Positions 33,661-45,878 are shown, counted from the stretch's first letter. The stretch is 64,000 nucleotides of DNA from Tubulanus polymorphus (GCF_964204645.1 NC_134029.1:14066850-14130849), one strand, 5' to 3'. The notes: generated by a model not told the origin, from the letters alone. Numbers and translations: made by a program.

Positions 33661-35790
33661 TCGAATATTCTCATCATGGAATTATAACAAAATTGATATA
33701 CATTCGGATTATCATTTCCACCCCCCACTGTCTCTGTTTCCCGAAGAACCGCTCAAGTGGGTCCTGATTGAATTTTTCTGATAACACGAAAGTTGCCCCA
33801 TGTTGTAATAAGTATGTACAGCATTCAATGAACAATTTAATTGTGATCTCAATGCCATCAAGAGTTTGATAAGAAAGAATCATTTATGCTTTATCAGATT
33901 TCTGAATATTTACATGTGTTTCATCAATTTCAGCCTTACACACTTTAAATCATCCAAGAACCCTTGGAGCCAGGTAAGCCGATCATTGTCAACCTCAGTA
34001 TATGCATTAACATCTTTATTCAGTGACCTTTCACCTTGTCTGAGGTGAGGCGCATTAAGACAATCAAAGAACTAATTCATATTTCTAATAAATATGACCG
34101 TTTTTGAAGTCTCATCTCCCGGAGTTAATTGCAGGGCATTTGCAACTGACGAGCTAAGAATTTGAGCAGCAAGTTTTACCCGCATTTTATAAAATGATGT
34201 TAGATAGACATGCGCACGAGTCAACTTGGGTACAAGTTTAAAATGGTTTCTGGCTTCATAATTCTGAAGCTCAACAATCTGTTTCCATGAAATGTGTTTC
34301 CCCCTTCGCCACATGTAACATGTATTGCTGTTTGCGCCAGAGCTATAAAAACAGTTTCTGACAGTTTTTAATGAGATGAGGGGCATCCAATATAAAGTAC
34401 AAATCTCTAGCAGTAGCAAAAGGGTTTTTTGTTTTATACACAGCACTTTCAAAACCTTCGATTCGATGCATATTAAAAAGTCGTCTATTTGATGATGTCC
34501 CGTCACATGTGAGGGAAGGACTTTCATACCGTACAGTTCTAAATACATAATTGTATCCCATACCAAAGGATAAAGAAATATCCGCTGTAATGCCATTGCA
34601 AGGAAAACTTGCAATCAGGTATGAAATATTATTCGTAAGTCCCCTGACCATGAAAGTTAATATTTAATTTGCTAAGGGAGACTTTGATGTGCCTTCTGCC
34701 ATATTGCGTTCATAGTTAATAATACAATTGGAAACATCATCCAAATTCGTATCCCCAATAAGCTCTCCAGATGCTTTATCATACACTAAATCAGCTTTTA
34801 ATTTAACTTCATCATGCAGCAAACCTACGTAAGGAACATGTTCTTAATGTGAATTTTCATTTCCAGATTCCTTCAGCTATTCAACAAATGATTTGACTTG
34901 AAAACCAGACTGTGGTTTAAATGAATACGTATAGTCAATCAACGTTTGCGAAGATGGTAAACTTATGAAACCGGAACGACGCATTGCTTCGTATGTACCA
35001 GGTGATTTTCCTCGAAGATATAAGCACCACTTTATTATTAGAGGGTGCCATCGGATTGATTTCTTGTTGGACGTCTGTGTGCACTTCAATTACTGGTCCC
35101 AGAATACTCTTGAAAATGTACCTTCAACAAATGCCGAGTTATTTGGATTAGTCATTTCTTCGTTGTGAAGTTCCATAATCGATCTAAAATCATCAGAACT
35201 TAATTGATCCAGTTTAGTTCCCTCTCTGAATTCCAATCTTTTAATTTTCAGTTGGAGTCTATCAATTTTGCACTTCATTATTCTTAGTTTACTATCTTTT
35301 TTGTTTGCCGATAAATTTGAGTATGTACAGTGTGACGTCAAGCCAATTTTTTGGGTAGTCACTATGCTGCAATTTTGACATTCTGGCACGTAACCTAACA
35401 TGAAATTTGAGCTTGATTGTGCACCTTAATTGTTATTTCATATTCGTTAGTAATTTGAATCCAAATTGATACAACTGGACCACTATCCGTGTCAGTTAAT
35501 TTGACCAGCGTTAACCCAACATCATTTAAGGTATGCACTTACCATGAATCCAAAGCGATCTTTGATTCCGAAATTTCCTTCAGTATTTCATTTCTATTGG
35601 CATTTTGTATCTGTAAAAAAAATCAGTTCAAAATCAGTATGTAAAATACCGTGAAATCCGAAGATATATTTGTCAAAAAATCTGTTCTGATGTTAACTTA
35701 ATAAAGATTATATCTTACCATCGACGAATTGTCTTGTTTCATGGTTTAATGAACTTTCTGGTTCGATAATAACAGCTTCACATACCTGTT
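33640..35790 (-). pseudogene. P-element/THAP9-like transposase, spliced and disrupted
   Basis: On the minus strand: short exons near 35728-35787 (VCEAVIIEPESSLN) and 35546-35612 (NANRNEILKEISE) with GT-AG edges; a coiled-coil segment RLQLKIKRLEFRE (about 35260); KWCLYLRGKSPGTYEAMR; the RNase H-like core with ITADISLSFG (34577) and SLTCDGTSSNRR; FILDAPHLIKN; the helical insert YMWRRGKHISW and RVKLAAQILSSSVA; and the C-terminal FNQDPLERFFGKQR (about 33740). These are successive landmarks of P-element-type DDE transposases. At least five frameshifts or stops exist. No THAP zinc finger was found. The transposase would cut and paste the element; this copy is dead. Confidence 0.8.
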
Positions 35791-35930
35791 GATATGGCAA
35801 AAAAAGATTTCATTTACTGACAAGAAATAAACTACATGTATATATAGACTGATTTAAATGTTATGTGCTGAGGATATCCCAAGGTTAAAGATACAATGAC
35901 ATTTTCGTTAATTTCAAGGCTATTGGGATG

Positions 35931-36344
35931 AATTTCACTTTTCCCTGCAAAAGGAAAATCGAGTTGTTATTTCAATGAATAATTTTATTCTCCATCAAGA
36001 TAACAACCAAGATATAAAAAACCTTGGTACATTGTACATTTTGATAAAGTAAATTGTACATTTTCATTTTGACGTCAAAGGTGAAGATAAAAAAACTGTT
36101 ACCATATCTTGTACATTTCAACAGGTCACAAATCACAAATTTCACTTTTCCCTGTAAAAGGAAAATCGAGTTGTTATTTCAATGAATAATTTTATTCTCC
36201 ATCAAGATAACAGCCAAGATATAAAAAACCTTGGTACATTGTACATTTTGATAAAGTAAATTGTAAATTTTGATTTTGACTTCAAAGGTGAAGATTAAAA
36301 AAAACTGTTACCATATCTTGTACATTTCAACAGGTCACAAATGG
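35931..36344 (+). repeat. Tandem duplication, two units of 207 bp
   Basis: AATTTCACTTTTCCCTG-AAAAGG starts both units (35931 and 36138). The copies differ at a handful of positions (CAACCAAG/CAGCCAAG, GACGTCAAAGG/GACTTCAAAGG). Non-coding; it lies in the host intron just before exon c. Confidence 0.95.
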
Positions 36345-36441
36345 TAAAATTTCCAAATGGTGCTGAATATTAAGTTTCTTTTGTAGCTACAATATTGAAT
36401 TTATTTTTCATCATAGGTAATTAATATGTGTTTTTTCACAG

Positions 36442-36630
36442 AACTCAAGTGAATTTAAAGATGTTATGCGGCAGGTGGAGAGAGAGGAAGGATTGAAAGC
36501 AGGTCAGGAGGCTGAAATAATTCATTGCCTATTCTATAAGAAAGATGAGGCATGTAAGATGCTGAAGAACTGGGAAGTTCAGTTACATAGTTTGGGGTTA
36601 GATCGAGATAACTTAAGTCAAGGTCTAAAG
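36442..36630 (+). CDS. Host coiled-coil gene, internal exon c
   Basis: A 189-bp exon, 63 codons, phase 0 at both ends. Acceptor TTTTTTCACAG and donor AAG-GTATGT are both strong. The peptide runs from NSSEFKDVMRQVEREEG through GQEAEIIHCLFYKKDEACKML to LGLDRDNLSQGLK, mostly amphipathic helix with a Cys-containing turn. The frame is uninterrupted, in contrast to the relics around it. It continues the protein of exons a and b. Function not assignable. Confidence 0.75.
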
Positions 36631-37208
36631 GTATGTGAAGTACCAGCAGATAATGCTTATCTTGAAATATATTTTTAACATAGTGTAGTTGCAATGAATA
36701 AGCTTACGAATTTTGCTTGCGTATTTTGAATTGTAATGATTTTGCCCAGCTGAGGGTTCAGGGTTTTTCTTTCAACCGTTCAACTTTCTAAGATCATAGA
36801 ATAATTCTGTATCATCAGAATATAATATGAAACTTACAACCCTCTGGTCTCCCTCTTCCATCTTTCTACTAACAGCTGCAGAATAATCATTAGTTTAATA
36901 ATTGTATATACATCGCAGTTAGGCGGGTTTCAACCCAGTTTTGATGAATTTGTTTTGAAAATCTTTTCTCATTCCTCTAGTTGAGTACTTCGGTGCTTCA
37001 TTCAGACATACATTGGTTACCCTTATTGTTTCAGTTGTACTGTGATCATTTATTTCCTCCGGGCGTTTCCATATTGATACCATATTCCTGTAGTAATTTC
37101 CTCGTGTTAGAGTAATATCTCAATAGGCGCATTCAAAACAAGCTTATCAATCCATGTTCTGCGTTTTTATCTGTCATCAGGTTGAAAGTCCATCAAATTC
37201 AATGGTTC

Positions 37209-37492
37209 CTAATCTCCTTTCAATTTGATTGCACAATCTAATATATCATGGTCTGGTTGTACAGGGCCTGTGCCTATGAATTGATGTGAACTCGTATCAA
37301 AAAGAGACCTGACGGGAGACGATTTTCTTTTATTCTGTTCAGAACGTGATTGCTGTGATACTAAAAATGCATGATACCGCTTCATTGCCGAAGCTATTTG
37401 TGACGAGATGTTGTGAAACTTTGAAAATTGTGAATTCAATATCCAAGAATGACAGAGAGTATCAGCCACCTCGTTGAATTTCAGCTGTTGTA
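37209..37492 (-). CDS. Possible terminal coding exon of an unidentified minus-strand gene
   Basis: On the minus strand a strong acceptor (TTTTTATATTTTCAG) precedes an open frame of about 94 codons starting LQQLKFNEVADTLCHSW. It runs through FSKFHNISSQIASAMKRY, QSRSEQNKRKSSPVRS and GPVQPDHDILDCAIKLKGD to a stop. Codon use and lack of stops are gene-like. No preceding exon was identified, so it could be a host gene nested in the intron, part of the P-like unit whose coding strand it shares, or chance. Confidence 0.35.
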
Positions 37493-37804
37493 AGCTGAAA
37501 ATATAAAAACCAAAACGGGTTACCATGGTGAAAATAACTTGATGCAAAAATATCTACAGGCTAACTGCTAGACTTGGTTGAAATGAGCTATTATTTTCTT
37601 ATGTGGATATAACCTGTGAGGAAATGTTATTCAATTGAAATGACATACATCCAAACTGGAAAGTGCCATCATACAATTAAAGCAACTAGAGTATTCTTAA
37701 ACTGATACATCTTAATAGAGCACTAAAATGAAATTCTTTGTTTTATAGCTATCCTAAATGAATCGACGAATCTTACATAAAACTGAAGAAAATTTTTAAC
37801 CCGC

Positions 37805-38412
37805 AGTATTTTCCGGCGATTAAGCCGACTAGGCCAATAAGCGGAGGGCAGTTTGTTTTTTAGCCTAAATACATGGTTCACTCAATGCATCGCTAAGCAG
37901 AGGCCCTTCATCAGGAGATTTTAATCCACGGATTTTTCAATAAGTTTGTCTCAATCGACGATGTATGAGGCTGACAATTCCTGCCTGCCGATGTGTGAGA
38001 ATGCTGTGTATACTATCATCACCGAGTCACTGCTATATATAGACTCGCTCAGGTGATAGAGCCATATACTGTAACCTACATTTGCACACACACGGCTGAC
38101 AGCTAACGCGCATATATACAAATGTGCTGAAGCTGCGGTAATAGATTGCCGCTGACAGGTGATGAAAGAAACAAAGAAACAAAATAGTTCTAAATGGATT
38201 ATTGGTAGTAGATAATGACCTTAAATAAATATGGAACACTCTTATTGATTTTTATGATCTTCAAGAGCATTCGAGTGACATAGTTCGGGAAGTAACTATT
38301 TAGGTCAGATCGTATCCTTAGGTCAGATCGTATATGTCCAATAAGCCGATCATGATATTTTGGGGTGAAAATCTGAGGAAAATCAGCTTATTAGCCGGAA
38401 AATATGGTACCT
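37805..38412. mobile_element. MITE with TATTTTCCGGC ends, containing repeat family C
   Basis: Left end CAGTATTTTCCGGCGATTAAGC; right end is the inverse of CCATATTTTCCGGCTAATAAGC. About 22 bp match with few differences. The interior includes family C (about 37980-38300), also present in the hAT-like relic at 18.5 kb, plus short tandem GTCAGATCGTAT units at 38305-38335. Ends resemble pogo-type MITEs, but the target site is not clear. Confidence 0.5.
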
Positions 38413-39728
38413 TTGGTTTAGCTTTGTGATTCTTGACATAATTATTAAAGCCTCGAAACTGGTCGAATGGGGATGATGTATTAATACCTCTACCAAGAAA
38501 GGTGTCGTAGTGAGGGTCCCAAATACCAGAGTGCTGCTGCAATGGTAGAGAAAGCTAACATTCATTGCTTGCATTACTTCTAATAATTTATTTATTTGGC
38601 TGGTAAATTTTGTTTGATTTTTCGATTGAGTGTCCCTTACAGACCCACCACACCTGCCGGGAGCGAAACAGGGGGTTTGATTTTGAAATCGGAAATCGAA
38701 GTACAGATATAGATGTGTGATCGGCGGTCGAGTAAACAGAATATTTTAAAATCGAAGTACATAATTGGAAATTCGGTTCCGGTTCATCCAAACAATCTTC
38801 CATTCAGTCTGAATCGGCAAGCGACTGATTGGGATGAATTTTTCTGGCTGCCTAATTTAATACAATGAGATTCTGGAAATAGCTATATTACAAGATCATT
38901 TTGTACATTTTTATATTTTTTTGGTCGTTTTCTACGTGTAAATAGTCCGATAGTTTAGTGTGGTTTTTTTCCTCGGGTAGATGTTGATGTAGAAGTCCTC
39001 TAAGTTGATGATCCCGCGTGTTGACTAGATAGGAAGAAAGCACATTTAGAAACGCAAATTTTCCAGATGAGAGTATGGCCCTGGGGTATCCGAAGTGTAG
39101 TTGTATGACATTGACGGTGCAGCTCCGATTAGGATGGGTTTCTCAGTCAAGGGGTGCGCAGTTGGTACTTCACATCTGGTGCTGAATTTGCCTAAAAGTA
39201 TAAGTTTTACACTGGGAGCAGTTATGTGTTTCTAATATACAGTGAGTTAGGTCCGTGAATGTATTGCAATCAAACGGACAGTGCTATGCGTATTGATAGA
39301 CCGTCAGTAAGAAAGCGGCACAGACACGTGAATATTGAATACATGTTTGTACACTTACATATATACAGTCTTGATCGGGTTTTATTTACATTGTCACGAT
39401 TAGATTTTTGGTAGCTTTTAATGAGACTGATGTCAAGAGGCAACTTTCCAGTCACCATTGCGCGTAGATAGACTGAGCTTGCTATCCTAAGGTCACAAAC
39501 GGAGGCAGCGTTCCAGCTATCGTGGCAATGAGACTGAGTTTACAGTCAAAACATCAGAAACAGTAAACTAATAAACTAATACGTATGTGATGATATAGAG
39601 CAAAAGTGGTCAGACAGTTCTATGCGTATTGATAGACCGTCATCCCTGTTCGATCTAAATCAGAACATACCTCAAGTGTCAAAGTCGGGATATGTAGGTG
39701 TAAGTAATAAAAAAGGCGTTGGGTTTAA
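38413..39728. other. Unassigned intronic stretch
   Basis: No gene with support. A duplicated segment CAGT-CTATGCGTATTGATAGACCGTCA split by substitutions occurs near 39280 and 39615. Open frames on the minus strand at 38588-38803 have no recognisable domain. Confidence 0.4.
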
Positions 39729-41386
39729 TTAATAGACTACGCTAATGGTGTCGATTGTGATTCTGTTTACTGCATTCAGTCCGTTTGCATCCAGGTGTAT
39801 AAGTACATTGTTAAGAGTCCAAATATGAAGGTTTTGTTGAATCATGATTTCTTGGTTGAGGCGATCTATTAGCGAGTTTTTGAAATAAATTATAGTGTTG
39901 ATGCGGCCAGAGCCTTGTTCTAAATTGTAGTGATTTTTGTACAAAATGGATTGTGCAAGAAACAAAAGGTAGTTCGCGAGTGTGCGTTTGAAGAAATCTC
40001 TTTCTATTGTTTTAGTAATTCCTGTGTAGACGATGTCTTGAGTGATACTTATTGGTGTGTCTAGTATGCGTTGAATGATTGGTTGTATAGATGAATATAA
40101 TTGCTGTGCTTCTATGCATGAGAATTCTACATGGTCATTCGTTGCCGCGCGTCCACAAATTTTACAATTTGGATCAGTTTTTATTTTCCAAAGTACTAGT
40201 TTTGAAGCTGTTGCCAGAGTATTATGCAGTAATTTCCAATGAATATCACTAAATCGTCTATCAATATGTTTATTATAAACTTCATTCCAAATTTCCGGCC
40301 AGTTCAGATCAGCATTTAACATTTCAGTAATTTTGGTTTGCCCTATCGGTGTGATTTGATGGAGATTTTTTAATAATAGAATTCGATAAATTTGAGATGA
40401 TAAAAGTTTTCCTATAGTGCACACTATATTACCAAATTGTACATAGATTTTTGGTAATTCATCGGGATCTAAATTTTGGTCAGACAGAATTAGTTTCCAA
40501 TGTTACGGTATCGCATTGTATATACATGTGTGTTTAAATTTATTTGTTAATGGAATTTCGTTAAATGCTTTGTAGTTTCCACGATTATCGAATAGATGTC
40601 GTAGATTGATTATACCGTGATGTATGTATTCTGTGAAATTGGTTTTCTTGTTGAGCTTAATTTTTGGGTTGCCAAAAATAGGTTTTTGCAGAATTTCGGT
40701 AATGGTCTCAGTTGTAACTAGATTTTGTTGAAAAACTGTCCATGATTTTAATAAATGTCTGTAGTAGTCATTTGTAATGACTTTTTTGGGTATTTCATTG
40801 TGAATGATGTTTGAAATATTCCAGCCTGGGCCTAGATATTTTTGCAGATTGTAGTTGATAAGTGGTTTCCAGTGTGTTGGTTTTAGAGCGTGGTTTATTA
40901 TCATCTTAATTGCCTGTGTTTGTTGTCTGTATTTAATGTTGTGTAAGTCGAGACCTCCGTGTTCGATTTTTTTATGTATTATGTCTTTACTGACGAGGCG
41001 TTTTCCATTATCCCATAGGAAATTGATGATTTTTGGTTCAAAGATTTTGATATATTTATCTGGAATTGGAAAAATCTCGGAAGTGTACCATAATATAGGT
41101 AGTATAAAAGAGTTTATGACAACCTTTTTGCCATGTAAAGATAATTTAGTTTGGCGCCAAAGATTTATGATATTTTGAATTTTATTTATTTTCGGATTCC
41201 AGTTTAAATCATCAGTATTTTCATTGCCGAAATGAATTCCATAAATTTTCATTGATTTCTTCCAATTTAAGTCTAAAGGTTTATCGTTTCTAGCTTTCCA
41301 AGATCCTATCCACATACACTCAGTTTTATCTTTATTAATTTTTGCACCTGATGCTCTTTCAAACAGAGTTGAGGTTGTAAGGACTT
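39729..41386 (-). pseudogene. Tx1/L1-like LINE, 5'-truncated reverse transcriptase C-terminal region
   Basis: The minus-strand frame is continuous from about 41386 to the stop at 39729 except for one in-frame TAA (40503-40505). It starts inside the RT after the catalytic box (FERASGAKINKDKTECMW). It continues with KIYGIHFGNENTDDLNW, KIQNIINLWRQTKLSLHGKKVVIN, LPILWYTSEIFPIPDK, FLWDNGKRLVSKDII and KIEHGGLDLHNI, the thumb and post-RT of Tx1/L1-clade LINEs. The C-terminal part has the Cys/His motif CKICGRAATNDHVEFSC. 5' truncation at the RT is typical of incomplete reverse transcription. The single stop suggests a relatively young copy. Confidence 0.85.
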
Positions 41387-41617
41387 GTTGTTAGCAGTAC
41401 TCTCACTTCTGAAAAAAATTAAACCTACGTCTACTTGAAGAAAAGATTTCTGTCCGTCCAATAGAACGATAAATGTAATGGGTCAATGCAGGGTCAGTGG
41501 CCAGAGTTTGTGTGAGCTTCGACAGGAGGCAATCAAACCCTGGCAAGTGAGGATAGTAAGATTGCAAGGTGAATTTATCGAACAATGCCTCATTCTGGGT
41601 ACAGCAACCTTACAAGT

Positions 41618-41752
41618 ATAGGGTACTCAATTCTGAATATTCTGTGCATTAATGAGTTATGCATGTATGGCCGCCATTTTTTTTCTCAAGCATAGGGGCC
41701 TACTCTGGTCAAGTGCAGTACCCAGAATTGAGTATACCCTGGATAAATGTGT
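41618..41752. repeat. Short inverted repeat pair around GGGTACTCAATTCTG
   Basis: GGGTACTCAATTCTG at about 41621 is matched inversely by CAGAATTGAGTATACCC at about 41731, with a third related copy (GGGTACTCAGAACTGAGT) at about 41767. It could be a very short MITE. Confidence 0.45.
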
Positions 41753-41799
41753 CGAGTACTATACTTGGGTACTCAGAACTGAGTAAAATTAGATAAATT

Positions 41800-43435
41800 C
41801 GCCTGAGGAGTCAATTTCGAACATAAATAGAACAGGCCAGACATACTGGCTTTGCAATAAAATAAATTGCTATCAGCAAAATTTTGCTAAGCTGCTGTTA
41901 AGACAGCCAAAAGGAGTTTAATTTCTAAATGAAATTAATTGTCGTCATCCAATTTACTCTTATTAAAATTCAGAGAAAGATGAGAACGATTAATCTAATA
42001 GCATCTTGTACTGTGCTGAAGATTCCATGTTGATGCGCGGCGCAGTTTGCAATATTTACTGCGGAGCTTTGATGATAGCACAAAAGGCTCTTTTGCTTGC
42101 CAAGTGAAAGCATATTCGAACAAATCACGTATTTAAGCGTAATCCATTCTCGGAATCGTAGCGAGCAGAATTTTGAAATAGGGTCTCATAAAAATGTTTT
42201 CTGCATTTTTCACGAAAGTTAAATCGGGAAAATTTCAATTTTTATCAGCCAATCAGGAAGTTGTGTCTTCCCTGTGATTGGTTTATCTGAAAATATCAGC
42301 AGCTGTTCACGTATATTATCGCGATTTCATTACTGGCGCTTTTGCGCATGACGTCATGTATCAACACGCGACAATACTTCCGCGTTCGCTACGTGTTCGC
42401 TGATTGGCCCATTTACTGGGAAATTCCACAGAAGCCTAATGTGGTTTGTTACAAGCGCTGTGATTGGCCCGACCCGATTCTGGCATGGCTTTAGCTTAGT
42501 GGGTTCGAATCCCTTGACGGGTGAAGATGATGGATCCTATCAATATCTATTGAAACAAATAAGTTTCCCGGTTGGGCAGCCGCGGATATCTACAGTACCG
42601 GATGTGTTCCGGTTCGATATTTCGAGGTTTCTTTGAATTTTGGAGTGATATTGAAATCCGGTAAATACCAGCGGTAGATTGTGAAAACCCATTGCATGAT
42701 ATTTGTATTACTTAATCAACGAAAAGCGTCGGGGCCGCGCCAGGAGTTTTCGTGATTCAAGTAGCGCAATAGCCTACTTCTTCGAGTTCGTCCACCTCAA
42801 TTTTCACTCCGCCAATCTCTGACACGGCTCTGTCCCCGTCGGCGCTGTGATTGCACTTTCGTACCACCAAAATTTTTTATTTCTATATCAGGGAGGTCTG
42901 GAGAATAAAAAAGTCAAAATTTGGATATCACATAGGCCTGATTTCGTCGAATAAGTCGACCATGGTCGTTACGTTTCCGTACTTATTACCACCTAAAACC
43001 GTCTGAACAATTTTGTCACAACCAACATTTCGTTTACAGAAATCAGGTGTTCACGTGAATCCGTGGTATCGTCTACTGTTTTACTTACGGGTTTTATTTT
43101 AAGGTTTAAAATTGTATTTCAAGATCGATTTCTATGAAATCTTTAGTTGATTTGGTGTTTGGGAGGAATTTTTATTTGCTCTACAGAAAATTCATCCTTG
43201 ACAATTGCGCAAGGTTCGCGAAAAAAAGGTTTTACCAAATCGGGTGTATGACCTTGATATGCTAATTAGCCATGTGCCCGAATTGCAAATTCAATCAAAT
43301 TTTATTCTGCCAAAAAATGTTAAATACAATTCGCTTTCCGAGAGTTAATGGTATGCTGCATGGAACAAAGTTGTTTTGAGATGGGTCTTGAAGCTATTGA
43401 GGTCGAGAGATAACCATCTAGATAGTTCGTGAGAG
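41800..43435. other. Unassigned intronic stretch with several CCAAT/ATTGG boxes
   Basis: 42240-42480 contains CCAATCAGG, TGATTGGTTT, CTGATTGGCCC and TGATTGGCCC within about 230 bp, an arrangement seen in some promoters. No transcript start or exon can be tied to it, and it may be a repeat-borne promoter relic. Otherwise nothing was recognised. The TGATGCGCGGC motif near 42030 recurs from 6640. Confidence 0.35.
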
Positions 43436-43439
43436 TTCC

Positions 43440-44110
43440 AAAGTTTTGAAGACGCTTCAAGGTAATGTCTTGATATTTGTTTTATACGTGTATCTACCCT
43501 AGACACATCTTCAGGCCAAAAACTGGCCCTGTCAGATTCAAGATGGCCGACTGGCAGCCATTGTTGTTCGCCAAAATCAGCACTTTTTACACATTTTTGA
43601 AGTTTTCGAGGGAAATTTTGAAGACACTTTTATCAATAACCTTGATCATTCGTATATATTTGTATCCCCCGAGGGCCCATCGGCATGTGAAAAATTGAGT
43701 TGATCGGACTCAAGATGGCCGTACTGTGACCTTTTTTGTTCCCAAAAATGTCAATTTTGGCCTGAATTCTGAGTACTGTAGCTTTCTAATGGTGCGCCAT
43801 GTTTCATTGCAATTTGTAATGGGTATTCTTTGGAAAGGGATCTTTTATATCCGAGAGGGTATTTTTGACCAGGCAATTATGACGCACTTGGCGGCCATCT
43901 TGGGGTCATCAGTACTCATTCGTAGGTGGAAAAAAAGTTTTTCCACATCATAATTGATACTTAAGCATATTTTGCTACTATAATCAATTGGAAAGTTGTA
44001 GCTCATGACATGTTCTATGATCGAGGTGAGTTTCAAGCTCATTGGTTTTTTTTATGGCCACCAGGGGGCGTTGCACAATACAATAACTTAGTATTTCTAT
44101 ATTACATTCG
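43440..44110 (+). repeat. Repeat family B, copy with well-preserved 5' half
   Basis: AGTTTTGAAGACGCTTCAAGG, AAAACTGGCCCTGTCAGATTC, CAGCCATTGTTGTTCGCC and TCATCAGTACTCATTCGTAGG nearly match 5650-6130. It ends with one 153-bp-type unit (CACCAGGGGGCGTTG). Confidence 0.85.
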
Positions 44111-45333
44111 TTCCTGCTGTCTGTGTTAACACACGATTTTACTCTGTAAATGATATTGAGCAGGGAGTGTATATTGATAAATATAACCCACAGATTACAT
44201 CATTTATAAAAAGCAAATCTGACAGGCTGGCCATTGTGCCCCTTGGGGCTCTTGTAATTCCATATACACTGTATGTTATACGTAAACGAAGTCATTTAGC
44301 ATCAACGGTTTGTGCTGTACAGAGCTTGTCTTTTTGAGTCATTGGGGAAAACCCACTACCACTTTAATATTCATGATGAGTCATGCAGTTGCGTGTGATT
44401 ATTACGTGTGTATAAGGGGTGTACAATGCTGTGGTCGTTTCATTTGACAGATTTTCATAAAGTTTCTTTGGTTCAACTATTAAGGTTTCTTTCTTAAATA
44501 TTAATGCACCTGGACATGATGTGTTTCCATAACTCTTTATTCCTTTCTTTCCGAACAAACTTTCAACATAAAAAGTCATGGGAAAAGACCTTGGTGGCAG
44601 ATTCAGACGTCTCAGTACTGAGAAATTTTATAAAATTGCACTGAAATTCATATTTTTAAAACCTTGTTTTGTCTGCATTGGATACTTAACTTGCCCTTTT
44701 CAATGTCCATGGGTCCCTGGATCCGTTCCTAGATTTGCCCTTCTAGCTTATTTGAAATATGAAATTGATTGAAGGACAGGTCATTTATAATTTGTGAAGC
44801 TGCCGCGTCAAGCCCCATGGGGCTCTTGTTGTTGATTGAAGTCGAAGAAAAAAATTGGGCCTTCCTCTTATCAAGAGAGAAATTTAATTTCAAACATGCA
44901 TTATCATCCTTTAACTAGCATTCCTTTAAATCTTCAGGGAGGAAATTTTTCCGGATTTTTCAAGTCTGAGGTCATTTTTCTGGCAAAGCCTAAAAAAGAT
45001 GAGAAAATATGAGGGGGGGGGGTAGGAGGTTTATTCGAAAGTTTGTTGGTACCGGTGGCCGTAAAAGCGCTGCAGACCGGACCACATTTATTTCGAATGA
45101 AAATACAAACTCAACAGTCCGTGGACATTTGTACTTAGTTTTTGCACAGCAGTGTTCTAACCACGTGTTGAAAATGTTGAAATAATGAGACAGTTATGAA
45201 AATATTCTTTTTCCAAAATAGATTCTATGACAAAAATGCAGATGTTCAGAATTTGGAACCAACATGGGAATGGTTCATATCCGAAGTTATCACACTGTGT
45301 TGCAGATTGGAATAATTGATGTTAATCACATGT
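44111..45333. other. Unassigned intronic stretch left of the Polinton relic
   Basis: Contains two short palindromic motifs, CCCCTTGGGGCTCTTG (44238) and AAGCCCCATGGGGCTCTTG (44810), which look like 3' ends of family-B-related repeats. A G-run is at 45012. No gene was recognised. Confidence 0.4.
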
Positions 45334-45407
45334 GAGTAATAGGGAATAAGTTGTTTCAGATCAGAGGTCGAGAGGTCGAATCTGAAACAACTTATTCCCT
45401 ATTACTC
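45334..45407. repeat. Perfect 28-bp hairpin at the left edge of the Polinton relic
   Basis: GAGTAATAGGGAATAAG continuing to CAGAT (45334-45361) is followed, after an 18-nt loop with two GAGGTCGA copies, by its exact inverse (45380-45407). It lies 70 bp before the first Polinton ORF. It may be a collapsed pair of terminal repeat ends. Confidence 0.9.
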
Positions 45408-45476
45408 TTAAAATATTCATATATATGAATATGAATAACCTCTAAAATCAATTTTAATAAAAAATTTGATATTAAA

Positions 45477-45878
45477 ATGGAAGCAAATAAGAAGTACTAC
45501 TGTCCAACATGTAAAATCAATATAGATAAATCCCAAAAAGCAAGACATGATGAAACTAAATCTCACTTAGAGAATAAATTGAAATTAGAATATAAAGATG
45601 ATGTATTAGAAACTAAATTAGATGAATTAAAGAATGAAAAAGAAATATATAAATGTGATACATGTAATCAATCATTCAGTAACAAAAGATATTATAAAGA
45701 ACATTTAAAATCTAAAAGTCATATTAGACATATTAATAATGATATTTTAGGTGAAGAATATTTTGATAAAGATATTGATAAGAAACAGAAGACATTTAAA
45801 AGAATAAAAAATAAATTAAACAATAAAAGACCATACATACATGGAAGATGTTACAAAATTTTTTTATTCATTCAATAA
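45477..45878 (+). pseudogene. Polinton N-terminal ORF with two C2H2-like zinc fingers
   Basis: The ATG at 45477 opens 133 codons. Two finger-like units are visible: YYCPTCKINIDKSQKARHDETKSH (residues 7-30, split here as CPTC and H-x5-H) and YKCDTCNQSFSNK followed by HLKSKSH (residues 58-82). Both are C-x2-C-x12-H-x5-H types. A lysine-rich linker joins them, and the tail has GRCYKIFLFIQ, which is the shifted frame of the next ORF. It probably binds nucleic acid. Such fingers sit upstream of the polymerase in related elements. A frameshift near 45850 separates it from 45841-46005. Confidence 0.65.

Noticed and set aside
39729-41386. Two separate minus-strand genes
   Set aside because: Same frame with a single TAA at 40503; it is one LINE RT relic.
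42230-42480. Cluster of CCAAT boxes as a host promoter
   Set aside because: No TATA/Inr or exon can be tied to it and the host gene runs through it on the plus strand; kept only as a note in the stretch description.
42478-42525. tRNA-like GGTTCGAATCCC with a TAGCTTAGTGG
   Set aside because: A-box and B-box are adjacent without the D-to-T spacing, so no cloverleaf is possible; at best a deleted SINE fragment.
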